Shown piece by piece: positions 9,690 to 18,386 of a stretch of DNA of 64,000 nt. Under the pieces are notes generated by a model, which saw only the letters and a list, made by a program, of their open reading frames with translations, was not told the origin of the DNA and made no database searches. Both the position numbers and the translations under genes were made by a program. Source of the stretch: Endozoicomonas sp965208385 (GTDB taxonomy: Bacteria; Pseudomonadota; Gammaproteobacteria; Pseudomonadales; Endozoicomonadaceae); assembly GCA_965208385.1 (NCBI GenBank), contig CBDBOO010000098.1:248001-312000 (forward strand), in the 5' to 3' direction. Each line of letters begins with the position of its first letter. Position 1 is the first letter of the stretch.

Positions 9690-10670
9690 ATGCTAAGAAT
9701 GCTAAAAACACAAAGATCGAAAAGCATTACTTCAACCACTCTGCTTATCCTGTTATTAGCCTGCAGTACTGCCGTAATATCCAAAAACTACACAGTGGGA
9801 ATTTCAGCCTGGACCGGTTATCCGGAAAACATCAGGGGATTTAAAGAATCCCTTTCGAAGCATGGTTTGAAAGAAGGTGAAAATGTCATCTACCTTTATG
9901 CAGAGAGTGGCATTAACAAGGAGAAGCAATATGACATTGCGCGTCAATTCAAACAAAAAAATGTTGATCTGGTCTATTCACTCACGACACCAGGCACCAC
10001 CATCATCAAGGAAATTATTCCCCAGAGCACACCCATTGTTTTTTCTATAGTCACCTACCCTGCGGATAGCGGCTTAATAGAGTCCTTTGATTACTCTGCC
10101 AACAATCTTGTGGGAACCAGTAACTTTATTCCTTACAAGCATTACGTAACTTTATTGCAGAATCTGTTACCAACAACTCGGAAGGTCGCTATTTTCCATC
10201 GCAAAAATGAACCTAACTCAAAAATTCAGGCAATTAATCTTCGTCGGCTATTAAAATATAAAAATATTTCTGTGCACGATATGGAGCCCTCAGACCTTCG
10301 AGAGCTCAAACTAATGGCTGAAAAACTGGCCGGTCAGGTAGATGTTTTTATAACGACAACAGATAGTCTTATGCAAAGTGGCGGCGAAGAAGTTCTGATA
10401 GAAATCGCAAAAAAACACAACATTCCCATTATGAGCTCCAACAAAAGCGGTATTGAAAAAGGCGCAACCTTTGGTCCTGTAGCTGATTTCTATACTCTGG
10501 GAAAAGAGTCAGGAGTAATGGCCTCTAAAATTTTACTTCAGAATAAAGAACCTGCATCTCTCGAATCCAAAGTTCAGGATCTTCCTCTTATTTTGATCAA
10601 CCGCACAAGCATAAATAAATTGGGAATAAAAATACCCACCAAAATAAAACAAATTAAATTCGTTGATTGA
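9690..10670 (+). CDS. ABC-type substrate-binding protein (TrpX/PF04392-like), probable lipoprotein
   Basis: This is a periplasmic binding protein of the ABC_sub_bind family. The sequence has a positively charged N-terminus, a hydrophobic stretch and an LLAC lipobox around residue 25, so it is probably a lipoprotein. Family features follow: GISAWTGYPENIRGFKESL, then NVDLVYSLTTPGTT, then IPIVFSIV-like strand TPIVFSIVTYP, and a GPVADFYTLGKESG segment. No permease or ATPase gene is next to it. It sits 3 bases before a sensor kinase gene, so a more likely role is ligand sensing for that kinase rather than uptake. The ligand is unknown. Confidence 0.85.
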   Translation: MLRMLKTQRSKSITSTTLLILLLACSTAVISKNYTVGISAWTGYPENIRGFKESLSKHGLKEGENVIYLYAESGINKEKQYDIARQFKQKNVDLVYSLTTPGTTIIKEIIPQSTPIVFSIVTYPADSGLIESFDYSANNLVGTSNFIPYKHYVTLLQNLLPTTRKVAIFHRKNEPNSKIQAINLRRLLKYKNISVHDMEPSDLRELKLMAEKLAGQVDVFITTTDSLMQSGGEEVLIEIAKKHNIPIMSSNKSGIEKGATFGPVADFYTLGKESGVMASKILLQNKEPASLESKVQDLPLILINRTSINKLGIKIPTKIKQIKFVD

Positions 10671-10673
10671 CCT

Positions 10674-12524
10674 ATGATATCAAAAACGCTTAAAACACTA
10701 TCAGAAAGAATGGATATAAAAATTAGCCTTTTTATTTTCACTGTCGTTTTTATTTCGTTGTCTTCAGTAAACTGGCTTTTTTCAAATTATATCAACAGCT
10801 ATGTCTCCCAGAGAATAGACAGCCAACTGGACGAACATCTATTTTCTATAGAAATGCAATTGAACAGAAAAAACCAGGAGATAGAAAACATAGCTAAAAT
10901 CATCTCTGTAGAACCCGATATTCGTCGAGCACTACATTTGAATACTAGCGTAGGAATCAGCCAGGCACTGAACCATTTCATTTCTATCTATCCGTTTTTC
11001 AATTATGTTTTTCTGACTGATCTAAATGGTGAAATATTTTCAACCTCTACCCGTGATAACAAAGGTAATAAATTACCAGGAGAATTAATACTCGGTCATC
11101 AGCTATCATCAGAGCAGATATATAGTTCAGCATTGAAGCAGAAAACAAGAGTAACCAACATAAAAAAAGATCAATTTTTCAGCTACCTGGGAATAAATAC
11201 TGACAAGGCTGAGAACAGTCAGTGGTATACAACACCAGTCTATTATAGACATGAAGTCATTGGATGGGTCATTATATCCTATCGCTGGAAGGAACAAACC
11301 AGCCTTTTATTAAATGAGGCAAAACAATTATTAATTGATGCTGATTATCCTGTCACTGGCCTCTGGGTAGAAAAAAACGGCTCTGTACTTTCCGGTAACA
11401 AAAAAAAACCAACCCAGATATCGGCTCATGAGAGTCTATTAAAATCTCACTCAATACTGATTCCTGAAGAAGCAGCCAGGTTATCAATAACCCTGAACAA
11501 GTATGAGGCAACCAGGTTTTATCGAAACGCCATAAAATGGATGTTTGTTTTTTCATTATTATTTGGAATAGTTATCTTTTTGATTCTATTTGTATGGGTT
11601 TCGCACTACCTCATAAAGCGAATATCAATACTTCACCAAAGCACTGAAACGATAGCATCTGGAAAATTTGATATTACAATTCCTTTTCTGGGAATAGATG
11701 AACTGGGAAAGCTAGGTCAAAATTTCAACTCCATGACCAGGAGTCTTCATAAATCGTACTCAACTCTTGAACAAACCGTTGAAAAGCGCACAGAAGAACT
11801 GAAAGAGACTAACGTTAATCTCGAACGATCAAATAAAGAACTGGATGATTTTGCCTATGTGGCTTCCCATGATTTAAAAGAACCATTAAGGGGTATCACC
11901 AACTATTCGAATTTTTTACAGGAAGATTATCAGGATCTTCTGGATGAGCAAGGGCGTCATTATCTGCTTAGAATGGGACATCTTGCCACACGCATGGACG
12001 AACTGATCAATGGCCTTCTGGAATTTTCCCGACTGGGTCGACAGAATATGTCTATGAATCCGTGCAATCTGAATGAAGTTCTGGACTCAGAGCTGGATTC
12101 ACTCAATGAATTTTTGCAGGAAAGGCAAATAGAGATCCGAATTCCACGCTCCTTACCCACTGTTGAATGTGACCGATCCAGTGTTGGGCATATTTTCAGA
12201 AATCTGATTTCCAATAGTTCTAAATTTAATAAAAAAACAGAGAAATGGGTCGAAATAGGATATGAAGATACTAAATCAGGCCCAGTACTCTATGTCCGGG
12301 ATAATGGCATAGGTATCCCTGAGAAACATCAGAAAAGTATTTTCATGATATTCAAACGCTTGCACCATAGGGACGAATTTGAGGGAACCGGTGCGGGGTT
12401 AACGATTACCAAAAAAATTATAGATCGACACGAAGGAAGCCTGGAACTGAGCTCAAAAGAAGGTTTTGGCACCACTTTTTATTTTACCTTATCCAGGAAG
12501 GTTGTCATTCCACCACGGAAATAA
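10674..12524 (+). CDS. Membrane sensor histidine kinase (phytochrome-type HisKA)
   Basis: This 616-aa inner-membrane kinase has TM1 at about residues 15-36, a periplasmic sensor region of about 250 aa, TM2 at about 289-311, a HAMP segment, and a coiled coil (STLEQTVEKRTEELKETN). The HisKA box is DDFAYVASHDLKEPLRG with phospho-acceptor H399. The ATPase domain has the N box (NLISNSSKFN), G1 (VRDNGIGIPE) and G2 (GTGAGLTITKK). The HisKA type resembles phytochrome-like kinases that signal to single-domain receivers, which fits the next gene. It starts 3 bases after the binding-protein stop, implying co-transcription and possibly direct sensing of the bound ligand. Confidence 0.92.
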   Translation: MISKTLKTLSERMDIKISLFIFTVVFISLSSVNWLFSNYINSYVSQRIDSQLDEHLFSIEMQLNRKNQEIENIAKIISVEPDIRRALHLNTSVGISQALNHFISIYPFFNYVFLTDLNGEIFSTSTRDNKGNKLPGELILGHQLSSEQIYSSALKQKTRVTNIKKDQFFSYLGINTDKAENSQWYTTPVYYRHEVIGWVIISYRWKEQTSLLLNEAKQLLIDADYPVTGLWVEKNGSVLSGNKKKPTQISAHESLLKSHSILIPEEAARLSITLNKYEATRFYRNAIKWMFVFSLLFGIVIFLILFVWVSHYLIKRISILHQSTETIASGKFDITIPFLGIDELGKLGQNFNSMTRSLHKSYSTLEQTVEKRTEELKETNVNLERSNKELDDFAYVASHDLKEPLRGITNYSNFLQEDYQDLLDEQGRHYLLRMGHLATRMDELINGLLEFSRLGRQNMSMNPCNLNEVLDSELDSLNEFLQERQIEIRIPRSLPTVECDRSSVGHIFRNLISNSSKFNKKTEKWVEIGYEDTKSGPVLYVRDNGIGIPEKHQKSIFMIFKRLHHRDEFEGTGAGLTITKKIIDRHEGSLELSSKEGFGTTFYFTLSRKVVIPPRK

Positions 12525-12565
12525 TTCACTGAATAATGATTACTATTCAATAAGAGAGGAAAAAA

Positions 12566-13015
12566 ATGACCCTTAAGCCCAACCATCGAATACTCGTTGT
12601 TGAAGACAGCGAAGATGATTATATGGCCACAGTACGAGCCTTTAAAAAAGCGGGATTAGCCAATCCCATTGACAGGTGCGTCAATGGCGATGATGCGCTC
12701 GATTACATTTTTCACCGGGGTAAGTACACTAGTGTTAACTACGATGCTCCTCTGGGCATTATTTTGCTGGATTTGAATATGCATGGGACCGATGGGCGGG
12801 AAGTATTGAAAACCATAAAAAGAGATGATTCAGTAAAATCCATTCCGGTCATTGTCCTGACAACCTCCAATGATGAACGGGATATACAAGCCTGCTATGC
12901 CGAAGGTGCTAACAGTTATATGCACAAACCGGTTGAAATTAAAGGTTTCATTGAGGCTATTGTCCGGTTGAAAGAATACTGGTTTGAGGTGGTAGTTTTG
13001 CCAAAAGATTCATAA
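12566..13015 (+). CDS. Single-domain response regulator, Rcp1-like
   Basis: This is a stand-alone receiver domain (149 aa) with no output domain. The acidic pocket is VVEDSEDD near residue 13, the phospho-acceptor is D69 in ILLDLNMHG, the switch Thr/Ser region is VLTTSNDERD, and the conserved Lys is in YMHKPV. The sequence style (EDSEDDYMATVRAFKKAG) matches receivers paired with phytochrome-type kinases. It follows the kinase gene by 41 bases with an AGAGAGG ribosome binding site. It probably relays phosphate from the kinase, perhaps to the receiver-GGDEF protein encoded next. Confidence 0.93.
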   Translation: MTLKPNHRILVVEDSEDDYMATVRAFKKAGLANPIDRCVNGDDALDYIFHRGKYTSVNYDAPLGIILLDLNMHGTDGREVLKTIKRDDSVKSIPVIVLTTSNDERDIQACYAEGANSYMHKPVEIKGFIEAIVRLKEYWFEVVVLPKDS

Positions 13016-13095
13016 TAAAAAACAGGCAATACTCACTCAAGCATTCATAGCTCAGAGTATCCAGATGTCGGATTCGTTTAAAAGAGATTGACTCA

Positions 13096-15105
13096 ATGCC
13101 CGACGATTTAAAGCACATTCTGCTTGTTGAAGACAGTCCGGATGATGCGCTTGTTATCCAGAGATATCTGTCTAAATCGTCTATGACTGGATTAAAAGTC
13201 ACTCATAAAACGCGTCTGGATGAAGCCTGTAGCGAACTCAGCATTGAGAACAAAGAATATCTACCAGATATTATTCTTCTTGATCTGAACCTTCCTGATG
13301 CTAAAAGTCTGGAAGGTTTAACCCGGTTACGTCAGATAAATTCAGATATTCCAATCATCATTCTCAGCGGAGTTGAAACTGAAGAAATTGCCATTGGAGC
13401 CATTCGGGAAAACGCACAGGACTATCTTATAAAAAGTGATTTTAATCCCCGAACGTTATCCCGTGCCATTTTTTATGCCGAAGAAAGGCAGAAACAGCAA
13501 CTGCAAATTCAAAAATTGTTAACGATGAATACTGAAGGTATTCTGGTGGTCAACAATAATAAGTCGGTTCTCTATGCAAACCCGGCCAGCGCAGTGCTAT
13601 TTGGCTGTGAAGTCGAACAACTACAGGGCACAAAATTCAGCTTGCCTGTACCTGATAAGAAGAGTATCGAAGTATCCCTGGATGATAACCGCAGTGTTTC
13701 ACTGAATTCAGCGCCCATTGCCTGGTATGGAAAAAATGCACATTTAATATCTTTACACGACATCAGTGATCAGAAAAAAAATGAAGCAACACTTACCCGG
13801 ATGGCCCAGTTTGATCATCTGACGAGGCTGCCAAATCGCAGCCTTTTTCAGAAACTGCTGAAAAAAAGTCTGGCAAGGAGTAAACGACGAGGAGACCATA
13901 CTGCCATTTTATTCATTGATCTTGACCTGTTCAAAGAAGTCAATGATTCTCTTGGGCACGCAGCTGGCGACAGTCTGTTGAAGAGTGTTGCACAACGATT
14001 GGAAAGTTCGATTCGCTCCAGTGATAGCGCAGCCCGGCTCGGTGGTGATGAGTTCGCCATGATTCTGGATGGTCTTTCCCAACCGGAAGATGCAGGGCGA
14101 GTCGCACAAAAAGTGCTCAACGCCTTAGCCGCACCTCATAATCTGGAAAACGAGACGGCACAGGTAGGCTGCAGTATTGGAATCGCTATTTATCCCGATT
14201 GTGGCACCAGTCCTGAGCAGTTGCTTAAATCAGCAGATACAGCCATGTACCATGCTAAATCTCAAGGCAGGAATAATTATCAGTTTTTTGCTGCTCAAAT
14301 CCAGACCAAACTGATCAAAAAAGTTCAGCTTGAGAAAGATATCAGCTATGCTCTGGACAGAAATGAACTGCACGTTTATTACCAGCCTATAATTGATACT
14401 AAAGAATCAATCATCCTTGGAACAACAGCACAACTTCACTGGTTACATCCTGAATTTGGACTGATTTCTCCAGATGTTTTCTCCCCCATTGCAGAGAAAA
14501 CCGGAACATTACAAGACATTGAAGAATGGCTATTACGAACAGCCTGTACCCAGACAAAAACATGGTTATCAGAAAACAACTCCAATAACATGACAACGCT
14601 TTCTGTATCTATCCGCTACTCAAAAAATCAGATTCTCCGGCATGATTTTTGGCAAAGAACCAGTCACATATTATCTGATATTGAGTATTCTCCCGAAAAC
14701 CTTGAAATAGAACTGACTGAACACGACCTGATGGATAAACCCGAGACCATCCGTTTGATACTTGATGTTATTACCCGGGCCGGCACCCAAATCACTCTGT
14801 CTGATTTTGGTGCCGGATTATCCTCACTCCGACATCTGAATCAGTTACCTCTTTCCACACTAAAAATAGACAGCTCTCTTATTACCGGACTCAAAGAAGG
14901 CAGCAATATTGAAACAATCCTGAAAACAATGATCACCATGATTCAGAATCTGGGTATAACACCTTTTGCCACTGGCGTTGAATCAGACGCACAGATTAAA
15001 TTCCTCAGAAATAATAACTGCTGCCTGATGCAGGGCGTGTATTTTGGCGAACCACAAACTGCCCATGACATATCAACGTCGCTTTCTTTATGGCTGCCAA
15101 CCTGA
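13096..15105 (+). CDS. Receiver-PAS-GGDEF-degenerate EAL protein (probable diguanylate cyclase)
   Basis: This 669-aa cytoplasmic signalling protein begins with a receiver (phospho-acceptor D63 in ILLDLNLPD), then a PAS-like segment (about 135-225), a GGDEF domain and an EAL domain. GGDEF is intact at 316-320, with the inhibitory RxxD site RSSD at 307-310, so diguanylate cyclase activity is likely. The EAL domain is degenerate: the catalytic EAL motif is replaced by TAQ at about 444-446 (GTTAQLHW), and the usual DDFG is SDFG. Phosphodiesterase activity is therefore unlikely, and the domain may bind c-di-GMP or act as a scaffold. It completes the sensing module that begins at 9690. Confidence 0.92.
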   Translation: MPDDLKHILLVEDSPDDALVIQRYLSKSSMTGLKVTHKTRLDEACSELSIENKEYLPDIILLDLNLPDAKSLEGLTRLRQINSDIPIIILSGVETEEIAIGAIRENAQDYLIKSDFNPRTLSRAIFYAEERQKQQLQIQKLLTMNTEGILVVNNNKSVLYANPASAVLFGCEVEQLQGTKFSLPVPDKKSIEVSLDDNRSVSLNSAPIAWYGKNAHLISLHDISDQKKNEATLTRMAQFDHLTRLPNRSLFQKLLKKSLARSKRRGDHTAILFIDLDLFKEVNDSLGHAAGDSLLKSVAQRLESSIRSSDSAARLGGDEFAMILDGLSQPEDAGRVAQKVLNALAAPHNLENETAQVGCSIGIAIYPDCGTSPEQLLKSADTAMYHAKSQGRNNYQFFAAQIQTKLIKKVQLEKDISYALDRNELHVYYQPIIDTKESIILGTTAQLHWLHPEFGLISPDVFSPIAEKTGTLQDIEEWLLRTACTQTKTWLSENNSNNMTTLSVSIRYSKNQILRHDFWQRTSHILSDIEYSPENLEIELTEHDLMDKPETIRLILDVITRAGTQITLSDFGAGLSSLRHLNQLPLSTLKIDSSLITGLKEGSNIETILKTMITMIQNLGITPFATGVESDAQIKFLRNNNCCLMQGVYFGEPQTAHDISTSLSLWLPT

Positions 15106-15140
15106 CAGCCATTTAATACCATAATTTAAAGATATTCTTG

Positions 15141-16541
15141 CTACTGCGATTGCCTCAAGCTATCCATATATTCGGGAAGAAACAGGGAGATCTGGGGAAT
15201 ATAAGTAATCATAATCAGGAATAACAGTAGAAGGCTCAACCAGGGCAAACAGGCTTTGATAACCCATCCCATGCTCTTGTTAGTAATGCCTGCGGTCACA
15301 AACAGATTTAATCCCACCGGCGGCGTTAACATGCCAATTTCCATATTCACCACCATTATAATACCCAGATGTATTGGATCAATTCCCAGCTGAGTAGCTA
15401 TGGGGAATAGTATGGGTGCCATAATCAATAAAATGGCTGATGGTTCCATAAAATTACCCGCCATTAATAACAGCAGATTGACGACTATCAGAAAACCCCA
15501 GGCTGGCAACCCCCACTCAACAATAGTCTGGGCAATAGCATGGGGAATACGCTCAGTGGTCAGTACATGAGCAAAAAGCATGGCATTGGCGATAATGAAT
15601 AACAGCATCAAGCTTGTTTTTGCAGCATCCTGAACCACTTTATTGGTTTCTGCATTGGTAAAAGACCGAGGCAATGCCCAGATCATCTGAAAGCAATTTC
15701 TTACTGATGCGGCAATCACACCTTCTTCTTTATACTTCCATGGCACACTTTTAAGAGGTCCTATATCCCGATAACCAATCACAGCAACCAGCCAGGCATA
15801 GACAGCAGCAACGGCTGCAGCTTCAGTGGGACTTGCAACCCCCCCATAAATGGAGCCAAGCACTATCACTACAAGCATCAGTCCGCCCATGGCCCGAATA
15901 CCTGAACCAAACAAGCGCATAAACCCGGGAAATGGCTGGGAAGGAAGCCCTTTAATACGTGCTGTAATATAAATAGCTATCATCAATATGCCCCCCATCA
16001 TCAGCCCTGGTATCAGGCCTGCCATGAACATTCTGGCAGCAGACACTTCAGTAGCCGCAGCATAAACCAGCATGACTATGGAAGGTGGTATCAAAATACC
16101 CAGTGTCCCCGCATTGGCAATAACACCCGCGGCAAATTTCTCCGGGTAACCGGCACGGACCATCCCGGCAATAACAATAGTGCCTATGGCAGCCACCGTA
16201 GCAGGGGATGAGCCCGACACGGCTGCGAACAGCATGCAGGCCATAACTGAAGCCATAGCCAGCCCACCACGTATATGACCCACGGCATCAATGGCGAAAT
16301 CAATCAATCGTCGTGCAACACCACCAGTGGAAAGAAATGCAGATGAAAGAATAAAAAAGGGTATCGCCAGTAGTGTGTAATGTTCTGACGTTGCTTCAAA
16401 GAGCTTCAATGAAACGGATGCCAGAGAATCACTGGAAAACATCAGAATGGTTACAATACTCGATAAACCAAGGGAGATGGCAATGGGCATACCGATTAAC
16501 ATACAAAAGAACAGGGCAAGGAATAGTGTTGCGGTTGCCAT
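15141..16541 (-). CDS. dctM: TRAP dicarboxylate transporter large permease DctM
   Basis: This is the large membrane subunit of a tripartite ATP-independent periplasmic transporter, the ion-coupled translocation channel. It is 466 aa with about a dozen hydrophobic segments, somewhat longer than the common 425-430 aa because of a loop around residues 245-295. Family motifs include GMPIAISLGLSS near the N-terminus, AAVSGSSPATVAAIGTI, and NMEIGMLTPPVGLNLF near the C-terminus. The start codon overlaps the dctQ stop (TAATG), indicating translational coupling. It is convergent with the GGDEF gene, whose stop is 35 bases away. Confidence 0.95.
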   Translation of the reverse strand: MATATLFLALFFCMLIGMPIAISLGLSSIVTILMFSSDSLASVSLKLFEATSEHYTLLAIPFFILSSAFLSTGGVARRLIDFAIDAVGHIRGGLAMASVMACMLFAAVSGSSPATVAAIGTIVIAGMVRAGYPEKFAAGVIANAGTLGILIPPSIVMLVYAAATEVSAARMFMAGLIPGLMMGGILMIAIYITARIKGLPSQPFPGFMRLFGSGIRAMGGLMLVVIVLGSIYGGVASPTEAAAVAAVYAWLVAVIGYRDIGPLKSVPWKYKEEGVIAASVRNCFQMIWALPRSFTNAETNKVVQDAAKTSLMLLFIIANAMLFAHVLTTERIPHAIAQTIVEWGLPAWGFLIVVNLLLLMAGNFMEPSAILLIMAPILFPIATQLGIDPIHLGIIMVVNMEIGMLTPPVGLNLFVTAGITNKSMGWVIKACLPWLSLLLLFLIMITYIPQISLFLPEYMDSLRQSQ

Positions 16542-17089
16542 TATTTCTCACCTTCTTTAAATGAGCGTATTTCTTCAGACAATTGCATACTCTCTTTCGC
16601 TTCGTCGGCATGGGTAAACCCCGTTGCCTCACCGGTAAGCACTTTTTTAAACAGATCCAGCAACCGAAATACCATGAGAACAAAACCAATGATGAGTACA
16701 CTCATGGGAATCCACTTCTGCACAGGCAGATCTTCCATTTCCAGTTCTATCATTTTTAATTTACTTAAATAGATCCAGCCTCCGTATAGAAACAGGCCGC
16801 AATAAATCAGACAGAGCACGATGGCAATAACGGCCACAAAGCGTTGTTTAGCGGTTGGCAGGAGTCGTACGAATGCATCGACACCAATATGGGCACCCAC
16901 ACGAATTCCATAGGATGCACCAAACAGAACAAACCAGGCTGCCGTATACAACGTCACTTCCTGTGCCCAGAGAAGCCCTGTGTTAAAACCAAACCGTAAT
17001 ACGGTTTCCAGAAATACCAGCAGCGTCATCGAGACAATCAACAGGCTGATGAATGCCTCTTCCGCACGATGGAGATAACGTAACAACAT
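16541..17089 (-). CDS. dctQ: TRAP transporter small permease DctQ
   Basis: This is the four-helix small membrane subunit that pairs with DctM. It is 182 aa with the family start RAEEAFISLLIVSMTLLVF, the conserved WAQEVTLYTAAWFVLFGASY region, and GIRVGAHIGVDAFV. A charged C-terminal tail of about 30 residues is longer than usual. It starts 61 bases after the dctP stop and its stop overlaps the dctM start by one base. Confidence 0.93.
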   Translation of the reverse strand: MLLRYLHRAEEAFISLLIVSMTLLVFLETVLRFGFNTGLLWAQEVTLYTAAWFVLFGASYGIRVGAHIGVDAFVRLLPTAKQRFVAVIAIVLCLIYCGLFLYGGWIYLSKLKMIELEMEDLPVQKWIPMSVLIIGFVLMVFRLLDLFKKVLTGEATGFTHADEAKESMQLSEEIRSFKEGEK

Positions 17090-17096
17090 AACCGGA

Positions 17097-17115
17097 GCCT
17101 TTTTTGGAAAAAGGC
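17097..17115 (-). terminator. Hairpin between dctP and dctQ (possible attenuator)
   Basis: GCCTTTTTTGGAAAAAGGC forms an 8-bp stem with a very short loop just upstream of dctQ. In TRAP operons the binding protein is usually made in excess over the membrane subunits, and a leaky hairpin in this position would do that. The hairpin is seen; the function is inferred. Confidence 0.4.
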
Positions 17116-17150
17116 CGTGAGGGGAGCACGACCTGGGAACTTTTTATCTT

Positions 17151-18143
17151 TTATTGATTGGAAGACAGGGCTGCCTGAATCAGTTCAACACCAATTTCCT
17201 GCTCATACTCCTTCCAGATTGGTTTCATAACATCAATCCACTGCTGACGCTGTGCAGCGGAAATACCTTCAACTTTACTCAACCCCGAATCAATAATGGC
17301 CTGGCGGTCACTTCTGGTTTTTTCGGACGCGACCTGATTGCCATGGACAATGGCTTCTTTCAGTGATTGTTCGATAACAGGGCGAATATCTGCTGGCAGT
17401 GACGTCAGGAATTCTTTAGAAGTGACCACCATATAGTCCAAAACACCATGATTGGTTTCTGTAATATAAGGTTGAACTTCAAAAAATTTCTTGGAGTAAA
17501 TATTGGACCATGGGTTTTCAGCACCATCAATGGCCCTGGTTTGCAGCAGAGTAAACACTTCCGAGAATGGTTTTTTCAATGGCACAGCCCCTACCGCTTC
17601 AAACTGGGCAGCAAGAATATCCGAGGTCTGAATACGGAATTTTTTGCCTTTGGCATCAGCAGGTACTTTCACGGGAAAATAGGCTGACAATTGCTTCATG
17701 CCATTATGAAGATATCCCATGCCTACCAGACCTTTTTTCTCCACAGATTTCAACAGATTTTGACCTGCTTCGCTTCGCTGAAAACGATCAACCGATGCTA
17801 TATCCTCGAACAGAAATGGCAGATCATATATTTGTAACTGTTTGGTGTATTTCTGGAACTTAGACAACGAAGGTGCTGCCAGTTGTACGTCCCCCAACAA
17901 CATAGCTTCCAATACCTTGCCATCACTGAATAACTGCGAGTTGGGATAAACCTTTACATCCACTTTTCCAGGCAAACGCTGCTCAACCAACTCTTCAAAC
18001 TTCAGCGCCATTCTTCCTTTTGGTGTATTTTCTGCCACCACATGGGAGAATTTAATTTCTATTGGTGATGCGGAAACCGACAGCACACTGAATGTAGCGG
18101 CTCCCAGAATAATAGAAGACAATGCTTTTCTTATAATTGTCAT
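17151..18143 (-). CDS. dctP: TRAP transporter C4-dicarboxylate-binding protein DctP
   Basis: This is the periplasmic solute-binding subunit that delivers C4-dicarboxylates (succinate, malate, fumarate) to DctQM. It is 330 aa with a Sec signal peptide of about 25 residues (ending SVSASP). DctP-family landmarks are IKFSHVVAENTPKGRMA at the mature N-terminus, EAMLLGDVQLAAPSLSKF, GMGYLHNGMKQLSA, and FRIQTSDILAAQFEAVGA with the carboxylate-binding Arg. The ENPWSNIYSKKF segment is typical. It has an AAGGACA ribosome binding site. A sigma-54 promoter candidate about 100 bases upstream, and the dctBD genes beyond it, support dicarboxylate specificity. Confidence 0.95.
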   Translation of the reverse strand: MTIIRKALSSIILGAATFSVLSVSASPIEIKFSHVVAENTPKGRMALKFEELVEQRLPGKVDVKVYPNSQLFSDGKVLEAMLLGDVQLAAPSLSKFQKYTKQLQIYDLPFLFEDIASVDRFQRSEAGQNLLKSVEKKGLVGMGYLHNGMKQLSAYFPVKVPADAKGKKFRIQTSDILAAQFEAVGAVPLKKPFSEVFTLLQTRAIDGAENPWSNIYSKKFFEVQPYITETNHGVLDYMVVTSKEFLTSLPADIRPVIEQSLKEAIVHGNQVASEKTRSDRQAIIDSGLSKVEGISAAQRQQWIDVMKPIWKEYEQEIGVELIQAALSSNQ

Positions 18144-18244
18144 TGGATGTCCTTAACGTTGTTAATCTGTATTGATCTAAAATTTTATCTTTATTCTGTC
18201 CATGTTTTATTAACGCATGGATTTCAATTGCAGAATAAATAAAG

Positions 18245-18260
18245 GCAAGAAATCAGCCAA
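18245..18260 (-). promoter_or_regulatory. Candidate sigma-54 promoter of dctPQM
   Basis: The minus strand reads TTGGCTGATTTCTTGC, with GG (18258-18257) and GC (18246-18245) separated by exactly 10 bases, as the -24/-12 sigma-54 consensus requires. It is about 100 bases upstream of the dctP start, and the adjacent regulator DctD is a sigma-54 activator. No mapping data are available. Confidence 0.6.
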
Positions 18261-18361
18261 CTGTCGTCAGAAAAAATTAGTTATGCAAAAACAAAGAGTT
18301 AATGAAGTACAGCTGATTTGTTAAATATTAAACGGGCATTGATCCACCCTCTGAAATTCAA

Positions 18362-18385
18362 CAATGGGTGAGTTCTCACCCATTG
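18362..18385 (-). promoter_or_regulatory. Perfect inverted repeat between dctD and dctP: DctD site or dctD terminator
   Basis: CAATGGGTGAG and CTCACCCATTG are perfect 11-bp arms separated by TT. It begins one base after the dctD stop, so it could terminate dctD transcription, although no strong T run follows on that strand. It also lies about 105 bases upstream of the -24 element of the dctP promoter, the usual distance for an activator site, and a perfect dyad is typical of DctD binding. Confidence 0.5.
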
Positions 18386-18386
18386 C

